Origin: Zoogloea sp. 1C4
Lineage (GTDB): Bacteria > Pseudomonadota > Gammaproteobacteria > Burkholderiales > Rhodocyclaceae
Direction of reading: 5' to 3'
Length of the DNA: 64,000 bases
Assembly: GCF_009469605.1 (NCBI RefSeq)
Contig: NZ_SSXU01000002.1
Location: 1 to 64,000, forward strand
Positions 18,713 to 27,847 of the stretch are shown here, in pieces. The notes under the pieces were generated by a model. It made no database searches and was not told the DNA's origin. It saw only the letters and a program-made list of their open reading frames with translations. The first letter of the stretch is position 1, and each line of letters starts with the position of its first letter. A program made the translations under genes and the position numbers.

Positions 18713-19316
18713 TCCCGGCTATGTGGAACATCTGGCGACCAATCGCTATTTCGACCGGACCTTTGATTGCGACGCGGTAAAGGTGCTGCCGGGCGAATAT
18801 TTCGTCACCACGTCCGACATCCTGCTGGTCACCGTGCTGGGGTCCTGCGTTACCGCGTGCATCCGCGATCGGGAGAAGGGGCTGGGGGGCATGAACCATT
18901 TCATGCTGCCGGAAACGAATGAGGGTTCGGGAATGCTCAGCACCTCGGCCCGCTACGGCGTTTATGCAATGGAGGTCTTGCTGAACCATCTGCTCAAATT
19001 GGGTGCGCGCAGGAGCAGTCTCGAAGCCAAGGTATTTGGCGGCGGAAAGGTATTGGCAAGCCTGACCCAGGCGCAGGTGGGAGAGAAGAATGCGCAGTTC
19101 GTTCTCGATTATCTCGACACCGAGCGGATACCCATCGTGGCGCAGGATCTACTCGATATCTACCCCCGCAAGGTGTACTTCTTTCCGGCCAGCGGGCGGG
19201 TCATGATGAAAAAACTGGTTCGCGTGAAAAACGACACGCTCGTTGCTCGCGAGCGCGAATATGAAGCCCGACTTCGACGCGACAATGTGCAAGGCGACGT
19301 CGAGCTATTTGGTTGA
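18696..19316 (+). CDS. cheD: chemoreceptor glutamine deamidase CheD
   Basis: A 206-residue CheD that deamidates receptor glutamines and can interact with CheC-like partners. The catalytic cysteine (VLGSCVTAC) and histidine (GGMNHFMLP) are present. ATG 18696 overlaps cheR; a GTG at 18702 has better spacing from AAGGA (18688-18692) and is a close alternative. The protein ends GDVELFG, resembling the GEIDLF tail of the short receptor at 7.1 kb. Confidence 0.93.
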   Translation: MPVTDDPGYVEHLATNRYFDRTFDCDAVKVLPGEYFVTTSDILLVTVLGSCVTACIRDREKGLGGMNHFMLPETNEGSGMLSTSARYGVYAMEVLLNHLLKLGARRSSLEAKVFGGGKVLASLTQAQVGEKNAQFVLDYLDTERIPIVAQDLLDIYPRKVYFFPASGRVMMKKLVRVKNDTLVAREREYEARLRRDNVQGDVELFG

Positions 19317-19354
19317 CCGGGTTTTTGCACCGGTTTCGATACTGGAAACAGAGC

Positions 19355-20449
19355 ATGGCAATCAAGGTTCTAATCGTCGACGACTCCGCGCTGATGCGGA
19401 GCATGCTGTCAGAGGTCATCAATTCCGCGTCCGATCTCGAAGTGGTTGGCGTTGCACCCGACCCCATCATCGCGCGGGAAATGATCAAGACGCACAATCC
19501 GGACGTTCTGACGCTGGATATCGAAATGCCCAAAATGGACGGGCTCGATTTCCTGGCGCGTCTGATGCGGCTCCGGCCGATGCCCGTCGTGATGATTTCG
19601 AGCCTGACGCAGCGGGGTTCTGAAGCCACGCTGCAGGCGCTCGAATTGGGCGCGGTGGATTTCCTGCCCAAGCCGAAACTGGACTCGACGGCCGGAATAG
19701 AGAACTATCGTGTAGAAATTTGTGAAAAGGTCCGGGCCGCGTATGGCGCCAGGCCCCGTGTGCCGTTAAGAGCTGTAACAGCACCGAAACCCTTGCTGCG
19801 AGAGCCTTCCGAGGGGATTGGCGGGGGGGCTGGAAACCTTCCCGAACGGGTATTGCAGGAGAAACTGGTGCTGATCGGGGCCTCGACGGGTGGCACCGAG
19901 GCCATCAAGGAAGTGCTATGTTCTCTGCCCGGGCAAATGCCTGGAATCCTGATCGTTCAGCACATGCCGGAGATGTTCACCGCGTCCTTCGCGAAACGTC
20001 TTGATGGGCTGTGCCAGATGCGGGTCAAGGAGGCCGAGCATGGCGAGAAGGTGATGCCGGGCACAGCCTATCTGGCGCCGGGGCATTCGCATCTGTCGCT
20101 GCGGCGCGTGGTGGGGGGCTATGTCTGCGAACTCGCCCAGTCGGAGCCGGTCAATCGGCACCGGCCGGCGGTGGATGTGCTGTTCCACTCGGCGGCCAAG
20201 CAGGTCGGGGCCAACGCGCTGGGGGTGATCCTCACCGGGATGGGCAAGGACGGCGCCCAGGGGCTGCTGGCGATGAAGCAGGCCGGCGCATGGACGATCG
20301 GACAGGATCAGGAGTCCTGCGTGGTTTACGGCATGCCGCGTGAAGCGGCAGCCATCGGCGCCCTCGATGATGTGGCGCCGCTGAAGGAAATCGGGCAACG
20401 TGTGCTCTCCCGTCTGCGCGGGATCGAACGCCGGGGTCTGAGGGCATGA
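19355..20449 (+). CDS. cheB: receptor methylesterase CheB
   Basis: A 364-residue CheB. N-terminal receiver ([12 protein letters not shown], phospho-aspartate in [12 protein letters not shown]), linker, then the methylesterase with the serine ([11 protein letters not shown]), histidine (VQHMP) and aspartate ([10 protein letters not shown]) of the catalytic triad. It removes methyl groups added by CheR. ATG 19355 begins the conserved [10 protein letters not shown]; the upstream in-frame extension is not conserved-looking. It closes the cheR-cheD-cheB set. Confidence 0.96.
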   Translation: MAIKVLIVDDSALMRSMLSEVINSASDLEVVGVAPDPIIAREMIKTHNPDVLTLDIEMPKMDGLDFLARLMRLRPMPVVMISSLTQRGSEATLQALELGAVDFLPKPKLDSTAGIENYRVEICEKVRAAYGARPRVPLRAVTAPKPLLREPSEGIGGGAGNLPERVLQEKLVLIGASTGGTEAIKEVLCSLPGQMPGILIVQHMPEMFTASFAKRLDGLCQMRVKEAEHGEKVMPGTAYLAPGHSHLSLRRVVGGYVCELAQSEPVNRHRPAVDVLFHSAAKQVGANALGVILTGMGKDGAQGLLAMKQAGAWTIGQDQESCVVYGMPREAAAIGALDDVAPLKEIGQRVLSRLRGIERRGLRA

Positions 20450-20512
20450 ATTGAGCGATGGCCGGCGCGAGCCGGTGATGTGGTAAGTGGAACGTACAAT
20501 TAGAGGCTAGAA

Positions 20513-20818
20513 ATGGATACCAGCGTCAGCACCCAGCAGAGTCAGGCCAGGATTCAGCTCTCCGGGCGGTTTGATTTCAACTCCCACCGGGAATTCCGCG
20601 ATGCGGTGGACAAGGCCCTGGGCAGTCCCGGCACCACCGAGGTCGCCGTTGATCTCGGCAACGTCGCCTACCTCGACAGTTCTGCCCTGGGCATGCTGCT
20701 GATGCTCCGCGACAAGGCCAAGACATCCGGCAAGACTGTCTGCCTGGCCAATGCCCGTGGCAGCGTGCGGCAGGTTCTGGACATCGCCAACTTCGGCAAG
20801 CTCTTCCCGATCGTGTAG
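20513..20818 (+). CDS. STAS-domain anti-sigma factor antagonist, HsbA-like
   Basis: A 101-residue single STAS domain. The motif YLDSSALGML places the predicted phosphorylated serine at S56, directly after D55. In Pseudomonas, HsbA is a protein of this kind, phosphorylated and dephosphorylated by HsbR and able to bind the anti-sigma factor FlgM. The adjacent gene encodes an HsbR-like protein starting 2 bp after this stop. HsbA/HsbR function is inferred from domains and pairing; CrsA/CrsR-type control of a general stress sigma factor is the main alternative. Confidence 0.85.
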   Translation: MDTSVSTQQSQARIQLSGRFDFNSHREFRDAVDKALGSPGTTEVAVDLGNVAYLDSSALGMLLMLRDKAKTSGKTVCLANARGSVRQVLDIANFGKLFPIV

Positions 20819-20820
20819 CG

Positions 20821-22569
20821 GTGGCCGAGCAAGACCCCGAATCCCTCTTCATTCTTGTTGTAGATGACAATCCCGACGATCTTTTCCTGATCCGTCGGGA
20901 TCTGGTGGCCCTTGGTCACCGTGTCGCTGGTGTCAGCACGGCCAAAGAGGCGCTTGCGCACATCGCCCGGGCTTACCCCGACGTTCTGATGACCGATGTC
21001 GGCCTGCCCGGCATGGACGGCATTGAATTGCTCCAGACGGTCCGGATGCGGACCGACGGCAGCTGGATTCCCAGCCTGGTGTTCACCGGCAGCCTGGATG
21101 AGGCGACGCAGATGCGTGCCCTCGAAGCGGGCGCCGACGCCTACCTCTGCAAGCCCGCCTCCCGCGAAATGCTGCGCGCCAAGCTCGGAGTGATCCTCCG
21201 GCTCAAGGCCATGCAGCGGCAGGCCGAGGCGCGCAACCGCGAGCTTGCCCGCTACCGCAGCCTCCAGGAAGAAGAGCAGCGGCTGGCGCGCTTCGTGATG
21301 GAGCGCCTGATCAACCGCGAGGCTCTGGGCGATCCCGCCCTGTCCCACTACATCGCCTCCGCGGCCGAATTCTCCGGCGACCTGATCGCCGCCGCCCGAA
21401 CCCCCGCCAACGTACTCCACGTGCTCCTCGCCGACGGCGCCGGTCATGGCCTGGCCGCGTCGCTCAACGTGCTGCCGGTGACCGCGCCTTTCTACCGGAT
21501 GACCGAGCGGGGTTTCGGCATCGACGCCATCGCCCGCGAGATCAACAGCAAGGTGCGTGCGCTGCTGCCGGTCGATCGCTTCATCGCGGCCACCCTGGTC
21601 GCCGTCAATTTCCGCGAGCGCTACGTGACCGTCTGGAACGGCGGCAATCCGGGGCCGCTCCTGGTGCGGCCGGATGGCCGCGTGCGCATCCATTTCAACC
21701 GCCACCACTTTCCCCTCGGGGTGGTGGATGACGACGAGTTCGACGGCACCGTCGATACCCACGTCGTCAATCCCAGCGACCACCTGCTGCTGTTCTCCGA
21801 CGGCCTCATCGAGCAGGAGGACGCCGATGGTGCGGCCCTGGGGGTCGAAGGGCTCGGGGGCGCGCTCGAAGGGCTTGAAGCCGATGCCCGGCTGCCGCGT
21901 CTCATCGACATCGTCCACCAGCTCACTGGCGGCAACCCGCCCCGGGATGACATCTCCATCGCCCAGATCGCCCTGGCCGACTCCCCCAGCCGGGTGCCCA
22001 GCCAGCTGCCGGGCGAGGCGGTGGCGCCGTTCAACACCAGCGACTGGCGCCTGGTGCTGCGCCTGGGGGCGACCGACCTCAAGCGCCTCGACGCGGTGCC
22101 ACTGATCCTCGGCGCCATCGAGCAGTTCGAGGGCGTGCGTCCGTTCACCGGGCGCCTGTTCCTGGTGCTGTCCGAACTCTTCAACAACGCGCTGGATCAC
22201 GGCCTGCTGCGCCTGCCTTCGTCCCTCAAGGTCGGGGCGGAGGGCATGGACGTGTTTCTCGAGGAGCGCTCCCGCCGGCTTTCGCGGCTGGCGGTGGGGG
22301 CGGTCGAGTTCGAACTGACCCTGCGTCAGAGCCTCGACCGGGCGCCGATGCTGCACATCGGCTGCGTCGATACCGGCCCCGGTTTCGACCACGAGCAGCA
22401 GGTGGCGGAGGCCATGCGCGAGCCGACCACCGAAGAAATGCTCAAGGGCCACGGCCGCGGCATTCCGCTGCTGCTGCGGGTCTGCGAGGAAGTGCGCTAC
22501 AGCGGTTCCGGCAACCGGGTGGATGTGGTCTTCCGCCTTGCCGAACGGGGCGCCGACGGGCTCAAGTAG
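20821..22569 (+). CDS. receiver / PP2C phosphatase / anti-sigma kinase protein, HsbR-like
   Basis: A 582-residue three-module protein with GTG start. Receiver (about 9-128, phospho-acceptor D59 in LMTDVGLPGMDG), SpoIIE-type PP2C phosphatase (about 185-385, LADGAGHG, GGNPG and DDISIAQ blocks), and a GHKL ATPase of the anti-sigma kinase kind (about 405-575, LSELFNNALDHG and GHGRGIPLL). It should phosphorylate and dephosphorylate the neighbouring STAS protein under control of receiver phosphorylation. Location inside the che cluster suggests CheA or an Hpt protein as phosphodonor, which is an inference. Confidence 0.88.
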   Translation: MAEQDPESLFILVVDDNPDDLFLIRRDLVALGHRVAGVSTAKEALAHIARAYPDVLMTDVGLPGMDGIELLQTVRMRTDGSWIPSLVFTGSLDEATQMRALEAGADAYLCKPASREMLRAKLGVILRLKAMQRQAEARNRELARYRSLQEEEQRLARFVMERLINREALGDPALSHYIASAAEFSGDLIAAARTPANVLHVLLADGAGHGLAASLNVLPVTAPFYRMTERGFGIDAIAREINSKVRALLPVDRFIAATLVAVNFRERYVTVWNGGNPGPLLVRPDGRVRIHFNRHHFPLGVVDDDEFDGTVDTHVVNPSDHLLLFSDGLIEQEDADGAALGVEGLGGALEGLEADARLPRLIDIVHQLTGGNPPRDDISIAQIALADSPSRVPSQLPGEAVAPFNTSDWRLVLRLGATDLKRLDAVPLILGAIEQFEGVRPFTGRLFLVLSELFNNALDHGLLRLPSSLKVGAEGMDVFLEERSRRLSRLAVGAVEFELTLRQSLDRAPMLHIGCVDTGPGFDHEQQVAEAMREPTTEEMLKGHGRGIPLLLRVCEEVRYSGSGNRVDVVFRLAERGADGLK

Positions 22570-22599
22570 CGCCGGCGGCGTCTCTCCTGTCGGTCTCCC

Positions 22600-22626
22600 T
22601 TAAGTTCCCCGGGGGCCTGTCGATAA
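22600..22626 (+). promoter_or_regulatory. predicted sigma28 (FliA) promoter of the receptor at 22.7 kb
   Basis: TTAAGTTC (22600-22607), 11-bp spacer, GTCGATAA (22619-22626). The -10 matches FliA consensus at 7 of 8 positions. It lies about 100 bp before the receptor start. Confidence 0.75.
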
Positions 22627-22729
22627 GAACGTCGATATTGTGGGCTGCCCAGCCGGGCCGCCCGTCGAGTTGCCGGTAGCGCGTTGCGCTGTCCGGTCAT
22701 CGTTCGAGACAGGGGAGTGGCCGGACATC

Positions 22730-24409
22730 ATGCGAGTTCAACTTGTTTCAGGCGCCATCGGATTATGCGCAGCCATTGGTGCCGCGGGAGCCGGGCTGGC
22801 CTTCGGTGCTCCGCTGACGGCCGGCTTCGCGGGCGTGAGTGTGGCCCTCGGGGTCTTCATCGGTGTGGCGACGATCATGGCCTGTCGGGTGCTGTTCGTG
22901 CAGCCTCTGGGCGAGATGCGTGACACCATCCGGGCGATGCAACGGGATGGCGATCTTTCCCGCCGCGCGCCGGTCTCCGGTGGCCAGGTGGGTGAAGTCG
23001 AGCTTGTCTTCAACGAGCTGATCGAGAGCCTGCAGGGCATCGTCGGCAAGGTGATCTTCGACGCCCAGCGGGTGTATGAGGCGGCCGACCTGCTGTCGGG
23101 CTACGCCGGCCGGGTGGCGGAAGGCTCCTCCGGGCAGCGCGACGCAGCCGAGAGCATGGCCGTGGCGATCGAGCAGATGACCGCCGGCGTCAATGCGGTG
23201 GCCGACCACGCCAGTCAGACGGCGGCCAACGCCCAGGCGGCGCGGGAGCTGTCGGTGCAGGGCGGCGAGGTGGCGACCAGCGCCTCGCGGGAGATCGAGC
23301 GCATCGCTGCCTCGGTGGCCGATTCGGCCCGGGTGATCGCCTCGCTGGGCGAGCGCTCCGAGGCCATCAGCGGCATCGTCAAGGTGATCCACGAGATTGC
23401 CGACCAGACCAACCTGCTGGCGCTCAATGCGGCGATCGAACCCGCCCGGGCCGGCGAGCAGGGGCGTGGCTTCGCGGTGGTGGCCGATGAAGTGCGCAAG
23501 CTTGCCGAACGCACCTCGTCGGCGACCCGGGAGATCGGCGGCATGATCTCGGCGATCCAGTCCGAGACCAAGAGCGCCATCGCCGCCATCGACGTGGGCA
23601 GCGTGCAGGCCCACGCCGGGGCCGACCTGGCCCGCCGGGCAGCAAGCTCGCTGGACCAGATCAACCAGGGCGCGCTGCAGACGATGGAGAAGATCGATGC
23701 GATCGCCGTCGCCATCACCACCCACAGCCACGAGGCCGAGCAGATCGCCGGCCACGTGCGGCAGATCATGGAGATGGCCGGCCACAACTCGGAAGGCGCG
23801 CGGGAAACCCTCGCCGAGGCCACCAGCCTGCGGGATCTGGCGGTAAACCTGAAGGAGATCCGCCGCGTCTTCAAGCTGGGCCCCGCGGGCGAACAGGCGA
23901 TGGTGGTGCACAAGAAGATGCCCGACATCGTCCGCGAAGCCTCCCGCCAGATCAGCGAGATGCTCGAGCGGGCGGTCGCCAGCGGGCAGATCAGCGAGGC
24001 CGACCTGTTCGACGAAGCCTACAAGCCGATCCCGAACACCCGTCCGCAGAAATACAGCACCCGCTTCGATGCGCTCACCGACCGGCTCTTCCCCAGCCTC
24101 CAGGAGCGCCTGCTGGACGGCAATGGCGAGGTGGTCTACGCCATCGGCACCGACCGCAACGGCTATGTGCCGACCCACAACAAGCGCTTCTGCCAGCCGC
24201 TCACCGGCGACTACAACAAGGACATCGTGGGCAGCCGGACCAAGCGGATCTTCGACGATCCGGTGGGCAAGCAGTGCGGCAAGAACCAGATGCCCTTCCT
24301 GATCCAGACCTACCGCCGGGATACCGGCGAAATCATGCACGACATCTCTGCGCCGATTTACGTGAACGGCCGCCACTGGGGCGGTTTCCGGATCGGTTAC
24401 AGGGCCTGA
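22730..24409 (+). CDS. chemoreceptor with membrane hairpin and C-terminal cytoplasmic sensor domain
   Basis: A 559-residue receptor. Two adjacent N-terminal membrane helices (about 8-58) leave essentially no periplasmic domain. HAMP-like and signalling regions follow, then about 135 residues of a Cache/PAS-like C-terminal domain ([19 protein letters not shown] ... [17 protein letters not shown]). Sensing is therefore probably cytoplasmic. The hairpin tip reads [12 protein letters not shown], with proline at about residue 238 where alanine is usual. No EWEEF tail. ATG 22730 is preferred; the upstream in-frame region has no membrane or domain features. Confidence 0.85.
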   Translation: MRVQLVSGAIGLCAAIGAAGAGLAFGAPLTAGFAGVSVALGVFIGVATIMACRVLFVQPLGEMRDTIRAMQRDGDLSRRAPVSGGQVGEVELVFNELIESLQGIVGKVIFDAQRVYEAADLLSGYAGRVAEGSSGQRDAAESMAVAIEQMTAGVNAVADHASQTAANAQAARELSVQGGEVATSASREIERIAASVADSARVIASLGERSEAISGIVKVIHEIADQTNLLALNAAIEPARAGEQGRGFAVVADEVRKLAERTSSATREIGGMISAIQSETKSAIAAIDVGSVQAHAGADLARRAASSLDQINQGALQTMEKIDAIAVAITTHSHEAEQIAGHVRQIMEMAGHNSEGARETLAEATSLRDLAVNLKEIRRVFKLGPAGEQAMVVHKKMPDIVREASRQISEMLERAVASGQISEADLFDEAYKPIPNTRPQKYSTRFDALTDRLFPSLQERLLDGNGEVVYAIGTDRNGYVPTHNKRFCQPLTGDYNKDIVGSRTKRIFDDPVGKQCGKNQMPFLIQTYRRDTGEIMHDISAPIYVNGRHWGGFRIGYRA

Positions 24410-24484
24410 CGCGCGGTGCGGCATGACGCGTCCTGCGGGGGCGCGCGGGTGCTGCGGCCGCTCTCGAAGAGGCGCTTCCCAGCC

Positions 24485-24511
24485 TCAAGATTATTCTTAC
24501 CCCGCCGATAT
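24485..24511 (+). promoter_or_regulatory. predicted sigma28 (FliA) promoter of the cheV operon
   Basis: TCAAGATT (24485-24492), 11-bp spacer, GCCGATAT (24504-24511). It is nearly the same as the motA promoter and lies 62 bp before cheV. Confidence 0.88.
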
Positions 24512-24572
24512 TTATTTCAAGTCGAAGCTTGCCCCATCAGGGTGGCAGGCGGTCCACGACGGAGATCGAGTG

Positions 24573-25541
24573 ATGTCGGAACTTCTCAAGAACATTGACG
24601 CGCGTACCCGGCTGGCGGGCACCAACAAGCTGGAAATCCTGCTGTTCACCCTTGGCCTGGATTCACGCACCGGCCGGCGCGAGACGTTCGGTATCAACGT
24701 CTTCAAAGTGCGCGAGGTGATGCGCACCCCGCCGATCACCGCCGCGCCGGAAATGCCTTCTTCAGTCGAAGGGATGGTCAGCCTGCGGGGCGTGCTGGTG
24801 CCGGTGGTTGACCTGGCCAAGTATGCCGGGATGGGCATCGACACCCCCCGCGACATCATGATCGTCACCGAATACAACGGGCACACCCAGGGCTTCCTGG
24901 TCGAGGCGGTGGATACCATCCTGCGCCTCGACTGGTCGCAGATGCGTGTGCCGCCCGACATGCTCACCGCCAACCTGGGCGGGCTGGTCACCGCGGTGAC
25001 CGAGCTGCCTGGCCCCAAGCTGGTGATGCTGCTGGATGTCGAGAAGGTGCTCTCCGAGACCACCCGCTACGACGACGAGTTCCTGTTCAAGGGCATCGAA
25101 CCGATCGTGGCGGACGAGCCGGTCACGGTCTATTTTGCAGATGACTCGTCGGTGGCCCGCAAGCAGATCGAGCGGACTCTCGACGCTCTTGGCGTGCGCT
25201 ACGTGGGTTCGGTCAATGGCCGTCAGGCGTGGGATGAGCTTGAGAAACTCGCCTCCTACGCCAGCAGCAGCGGGCGCAAGGTCAAGGACATGCTGGCCCT
25301 GATCCTCACCGATGTGGAGATGCCCGAGATGGACGGCTACATCCTCACCAAGCGGATCAAGACCGATCCACGCTTCGAGGGGGTGCCGGTCATCATGCAT
25401 TCGTCCCTGTCGGGCATGTCCAACCAGCAGCTCGGCCGTTCGGTCGGGGTGGATGAATACGTGGCCAAATTCGAACCGCAGCGGCTGGCGGAGGTCCTGC
25501 GCCGCCTGATCACGCAGCACAGTGCGGCCAAGGCCGCGTGA
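24573..25541 (+). CDS. cheV: CheV, CheW-receiver coupling protein, first copy
   Basis: A 322-residue CheV: a CheW domain (about 15-165) fused to a receiver (about 185-315, phospho-aspartate in LILTDVEMPEMDGY). It couples receptors to CheA and can adapt through phosphorylation. ATG 24573 is chosen because GGAG (24561-24564) lies 8 nt upstream and MSELL begins the conserved part; an upstream in-frame ATG (24423) would overlap the sigma28 promoter. It is followed 16 bp later by a second cheV. Confidence 0.94.
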   Translation: MSELLKNIDARTRLAGTNKLEILLFTLGLDSRTGRRETFGINVFKVREVMRTPPITAAPEMPSSVEGMVSLRGVLVPVVDLAKYAGMGIDTPRDIMIVTEYNGHTQGFLVEAVDTILRLDWSQMRVPPDMLTANLGGLVTAVTELPGPKLVMLLDVEKVLSETTRYDDEFLFKGIEPIVADEPVTVYFADDSSVARKQIERTLDALGVRYVGSVNGRQAWDELEKLASYASSSGRKVKDMLALILTDVEMPEMDGYILTKRIKTDPRFEGVPVIMHSSLSGMSNQQLGRSVGVDEYVAKFEPQRLAEVLRRLITQHSAAKAA

Positions 25542-25557
25542 GCGAAAGAGGAGCGAG

Positions 25558-26511
25558 ATGAACATGGATCGTGTCGATCGCGGGTTGCTGGAGTCGGTGG
25601 ACGCCAGGACCAAGCTGGCGGGTTCGAACCGCATGGAAATCCTGCTGTTCTCGCTGGGAACCCAGGAGATTTTCGGGATCAACGTGTTCAAGGTCCGCGA
25701 GGTGTCCCGGGCGCCCTTCATCACCAAGGCCCCCAACATGCCGGCCGGCGTGGAAGGGCTGATCTCGCTGCGGGGCAACGTGATCCCCGTGCTGGCCCTC
25801 GCCAAGGTGATGGACATTGCCGTGCCGGGCGAGCCCCTGGGCGGCTCGATGATGGTCACCGAATACAGCAAGCGCACCCTGGGCTTCCTGGTGCACGAGG
25901 TGGATCGCATCATCCGCGTCGAATGGGACAAGGTCCGCGCGCCGGACAACGTCACCTCCAGCGGCCATCACTTCATCACCGCCATCACCGAGCTGCAGGA
26001 CGGCAAGCTGGTGTCTATCCTCGATGTGGAAACCATCCTGGCAAGCACCTTCGGCGAGGCCGTGGTCGGCCAGATCCATCCCCTCGAAGGTGCCCACGAC
26101 GTGAACATCTTCTTCGTGGATGACTCCGCGGTGGCCCGCAAGAAGATCGCCGAAACCCTCGACAAGCTGGGGGTGCGTCACAAGCACGCCCTCAACGGGC
26201 TGGAGGCCTGGACCCGTCTCGAAGGCATGGCGAGCCACGCCCAGCAGCGCGGCATCGACCTGCGCGAGGAGGTCAATCTGATCCTGGTGGACGCCGAGAT
26301 GCCCGAGATGGACGGCTACGTGCTCACCCGCAACATCAAATCGGATGCCCGCTTCGAAGGCATTCCGGTTGTCATGCACTCGTCCCTGTCGTCCGAAGCC
26401 AATCGGGCGATGGGCAAGAGTGTCGGTGTCGATTCCTACGTCGCCAAGTTCGACGCCGACGTCCTGGCTGAAACCCTGCGCCCCCTGCTGATGCGTTCCT
26501 GCCGGGACTGA
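25558..26511 (+). CDS. cheV: CheV, CheW-receiver coupling protein, second copy
   Basis: A 317-residue paralogue of the preceding gene with the same CheW-receiver layout (LILVDAEMPEMDGY phospho-acceptor region). Alignment by eye shows clear homology over the full length with substantial divergence, so it is an old duplication. AGAGGAG (25547-25553) supports ATG 25558. It lies between the first cheV and cheY2, probably in one sigma28-driven operon. Confidence 0.94.
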   Translation: MNMDRVDRGLLESVDARTKLAGSNRMEILLFSLGTQEIFGINVFKVREVSRAPFITKAPNMPAGVEGLISLRGNVIPVLALAKVMDIAVPGEPLGGSMMVTEYSKRTLGFLVHEVDRIIRVEWDKVRAPDNVTSSGHHFITAITELQDGKLVSILDVETILASTFGEAVVGQIHPLEGAHDVNIFFVDDSAVARKKIAETLDKLGVRHKHALNGLEAWTRLEGMASHAQQRGIDLREEVNLILVDAEMPEMDGYVLTRNIKSDARFEGIPVVMHSSLSSEANRAMGKSVGVDSYVAKFDADVLAETLRPLLMRSCRD

Positions 26512-26526
26512 ACGGAGATCAACAAC

Positions 26527-26925
26527 ATGTCGGACCCCAAGATGAAATTTCTCGTAGTCGATGACTTTTCCACCATGCGGCGCATCGTCCGCAACCTGCT
26601 CAAGGAGCTCGGTTTCACCAACGTGGACGAGGCCGAGGACGGGCAGATCGCGCTGCAGAAGCTCAACTCGCTGCCCTTCGATTTCGTGGTGACGGACTGG
26701 AACATGCCCAACATGGACGGTCTCACCTTGCTGCAGAACATCCGTGCCACGCCGGCCCTGAAGCACCTGCCGGTGCTGATGATCACCGCCGAAGCGAAGA
26801 AGGAAAACATCATCGCGGCGGCCCAGGCCGGTGCCAGCGGGTACATCGTCAAGCCCTTCACGGCGGCAACCCTTTCCGAAAAGCTCGAGAAGATCTTCGA
26901 GAAGATGGGCAAGAAGGCAGCTTGA
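26527..26925 (+). CDS. cheY: response regulator CheY, second copy (enteric-like)
   Basis: A 132-residue CheY close to the classical motor-binding type: [57 protein letters not shown]. CheY-P should bind FliM and change rotation. It sits directly before cheZ, its phosphatase, so this copy rather than the one at 8.4 kb is the best candidate for the main motor-signalling CheY. Confidence 0.96.
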   Translation: MSDPKMKFLVVDDFSTMRRIVRNLLKELGFTNVDEAEDGQIALQKLNSLPFDFVVTDWNMPNMDGLTLLQNIRATPALKHLPVLMITAEAKKENIIAAAQAGASGYIVKPFTAATLSEKLEKIFEKMGKKAA

Positions 26926-26952
26926 CGGCCCTCGACAGCACGGAGTTCCATC

Positions 26953-27810
26953 ATGGCAAAACGTCTCAAATTTGACGAATCCGGCGACAGCGACGATCTG
27001 CAGGCGCTGTTCGACAGCATCTCCGGAACACCCTCCGCCGCGAGCGCCCAGCCGCGCCTCGAAGTGGTCGCCAGTTCTGCCGCCAGCGCCAGCGTCGCGG
27101 GTGGTGACGACGACGACCTGCAGGCGCTGTTCGATACCGTGGCGGAGGAATACACCGCCGAACACGACCACGACGCGCCTGCCGCCGGTGAGGCCCGTCC
27201 CCACAGCTGCGACAACGTATTCAACCGGATCGGCGTGATGACCCGTCAGCTCCACGATACCTTGCGCGAACTGGGCTACGACCGCAGTCTGCAGGAAGCC
27301 GCCCACGCCATTCCCGATGCCCGCCAGCGCCTGGCCTACATCGCCGAGATGACCGAGCAGGCTGCGAGCAAGGTGCTCAACGCCACCGACATCGCCAAGC
27401 CGATCCAGGACAAGGTGCACGCCGATGCCGAAACCCTGCGCGCCCGCTGGGACCGCCTCTACGCCCGGCAGATGAGCGCCGACGAGTTCCGTGCCCTGGC
27501 TGGAGAAACCCGCGATTTCCTCGGCAGCGTGGTCAGCGGCACCCGCGAAACCAACGCCCAGCTGATGGAAATCATGATGGCCCAGGATTTCCAGGATCTC
27601 ACCGGCCAGGTCATCAAGAAGGTCGTGGACCTCGCCCAGGGACTGGAGCAGCAGCTGCTGCAGGTGCTCATCGAGGCAATGCCCGCCGAACGCAAGGCCG
27701 AGGCACCGGAAGGTCTGATGAATGGCCCGGTGATCAGCGCAGTCGGTCGGGACGACGTGGTATCGAACCAGGAGCAGGTGGACGACCTGCTCGAAAGTCT
27801 CGGTTTCTGA
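26953..27810 (+). CDS. cheZ: CheY-P phosphatase CheZ with N-terminal LQALFD repeats
   Basis: A 285-residue CheZ. The catalytic pair falls at D215 and Q219 in [11 protein letters not shown], and the C-terminal CheY-binding helix DDLLESLGF is present. The N-terminus, about 70 residues longer than in E. coli, carries two copies of DDLQALFD (about 14-21 and 54-61), which resemble the C-terminal peptide and FliM EIDALL-type motifs. It dephosphorylates CheY-P and probably acts on the adjacent CheY2. Confidence 0.94.
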   Translation: MAKRLKFDESGDSDDLQALFDSISGTPSAASAQPRLEVVASSAASASVAGGDDDDLQALFDTVAEEYTAEHDHDAPAAGEARPHSCDNVFNRIGVMTRQLHDTLRELGYDRSLQEAAHAIPDARQRLAYIAEMTEQAASKVLNATDIAKPIQDKVHADAETLRARWDRLYARQMSADEFRALAGETRDFLGSVVSGTRETNAQLMEIMMAQDFQDLTGQVIKKVVDLAQGLEQQLLQVLIEAMPAERKAEAPEGLMNGPVISAVGRDDVVSNQEQVDDLLESLGF

Positions 27811-27847
27811 GCCGGCGAGCGCGGGCCAGACCGCAAGGAGCAATGCA

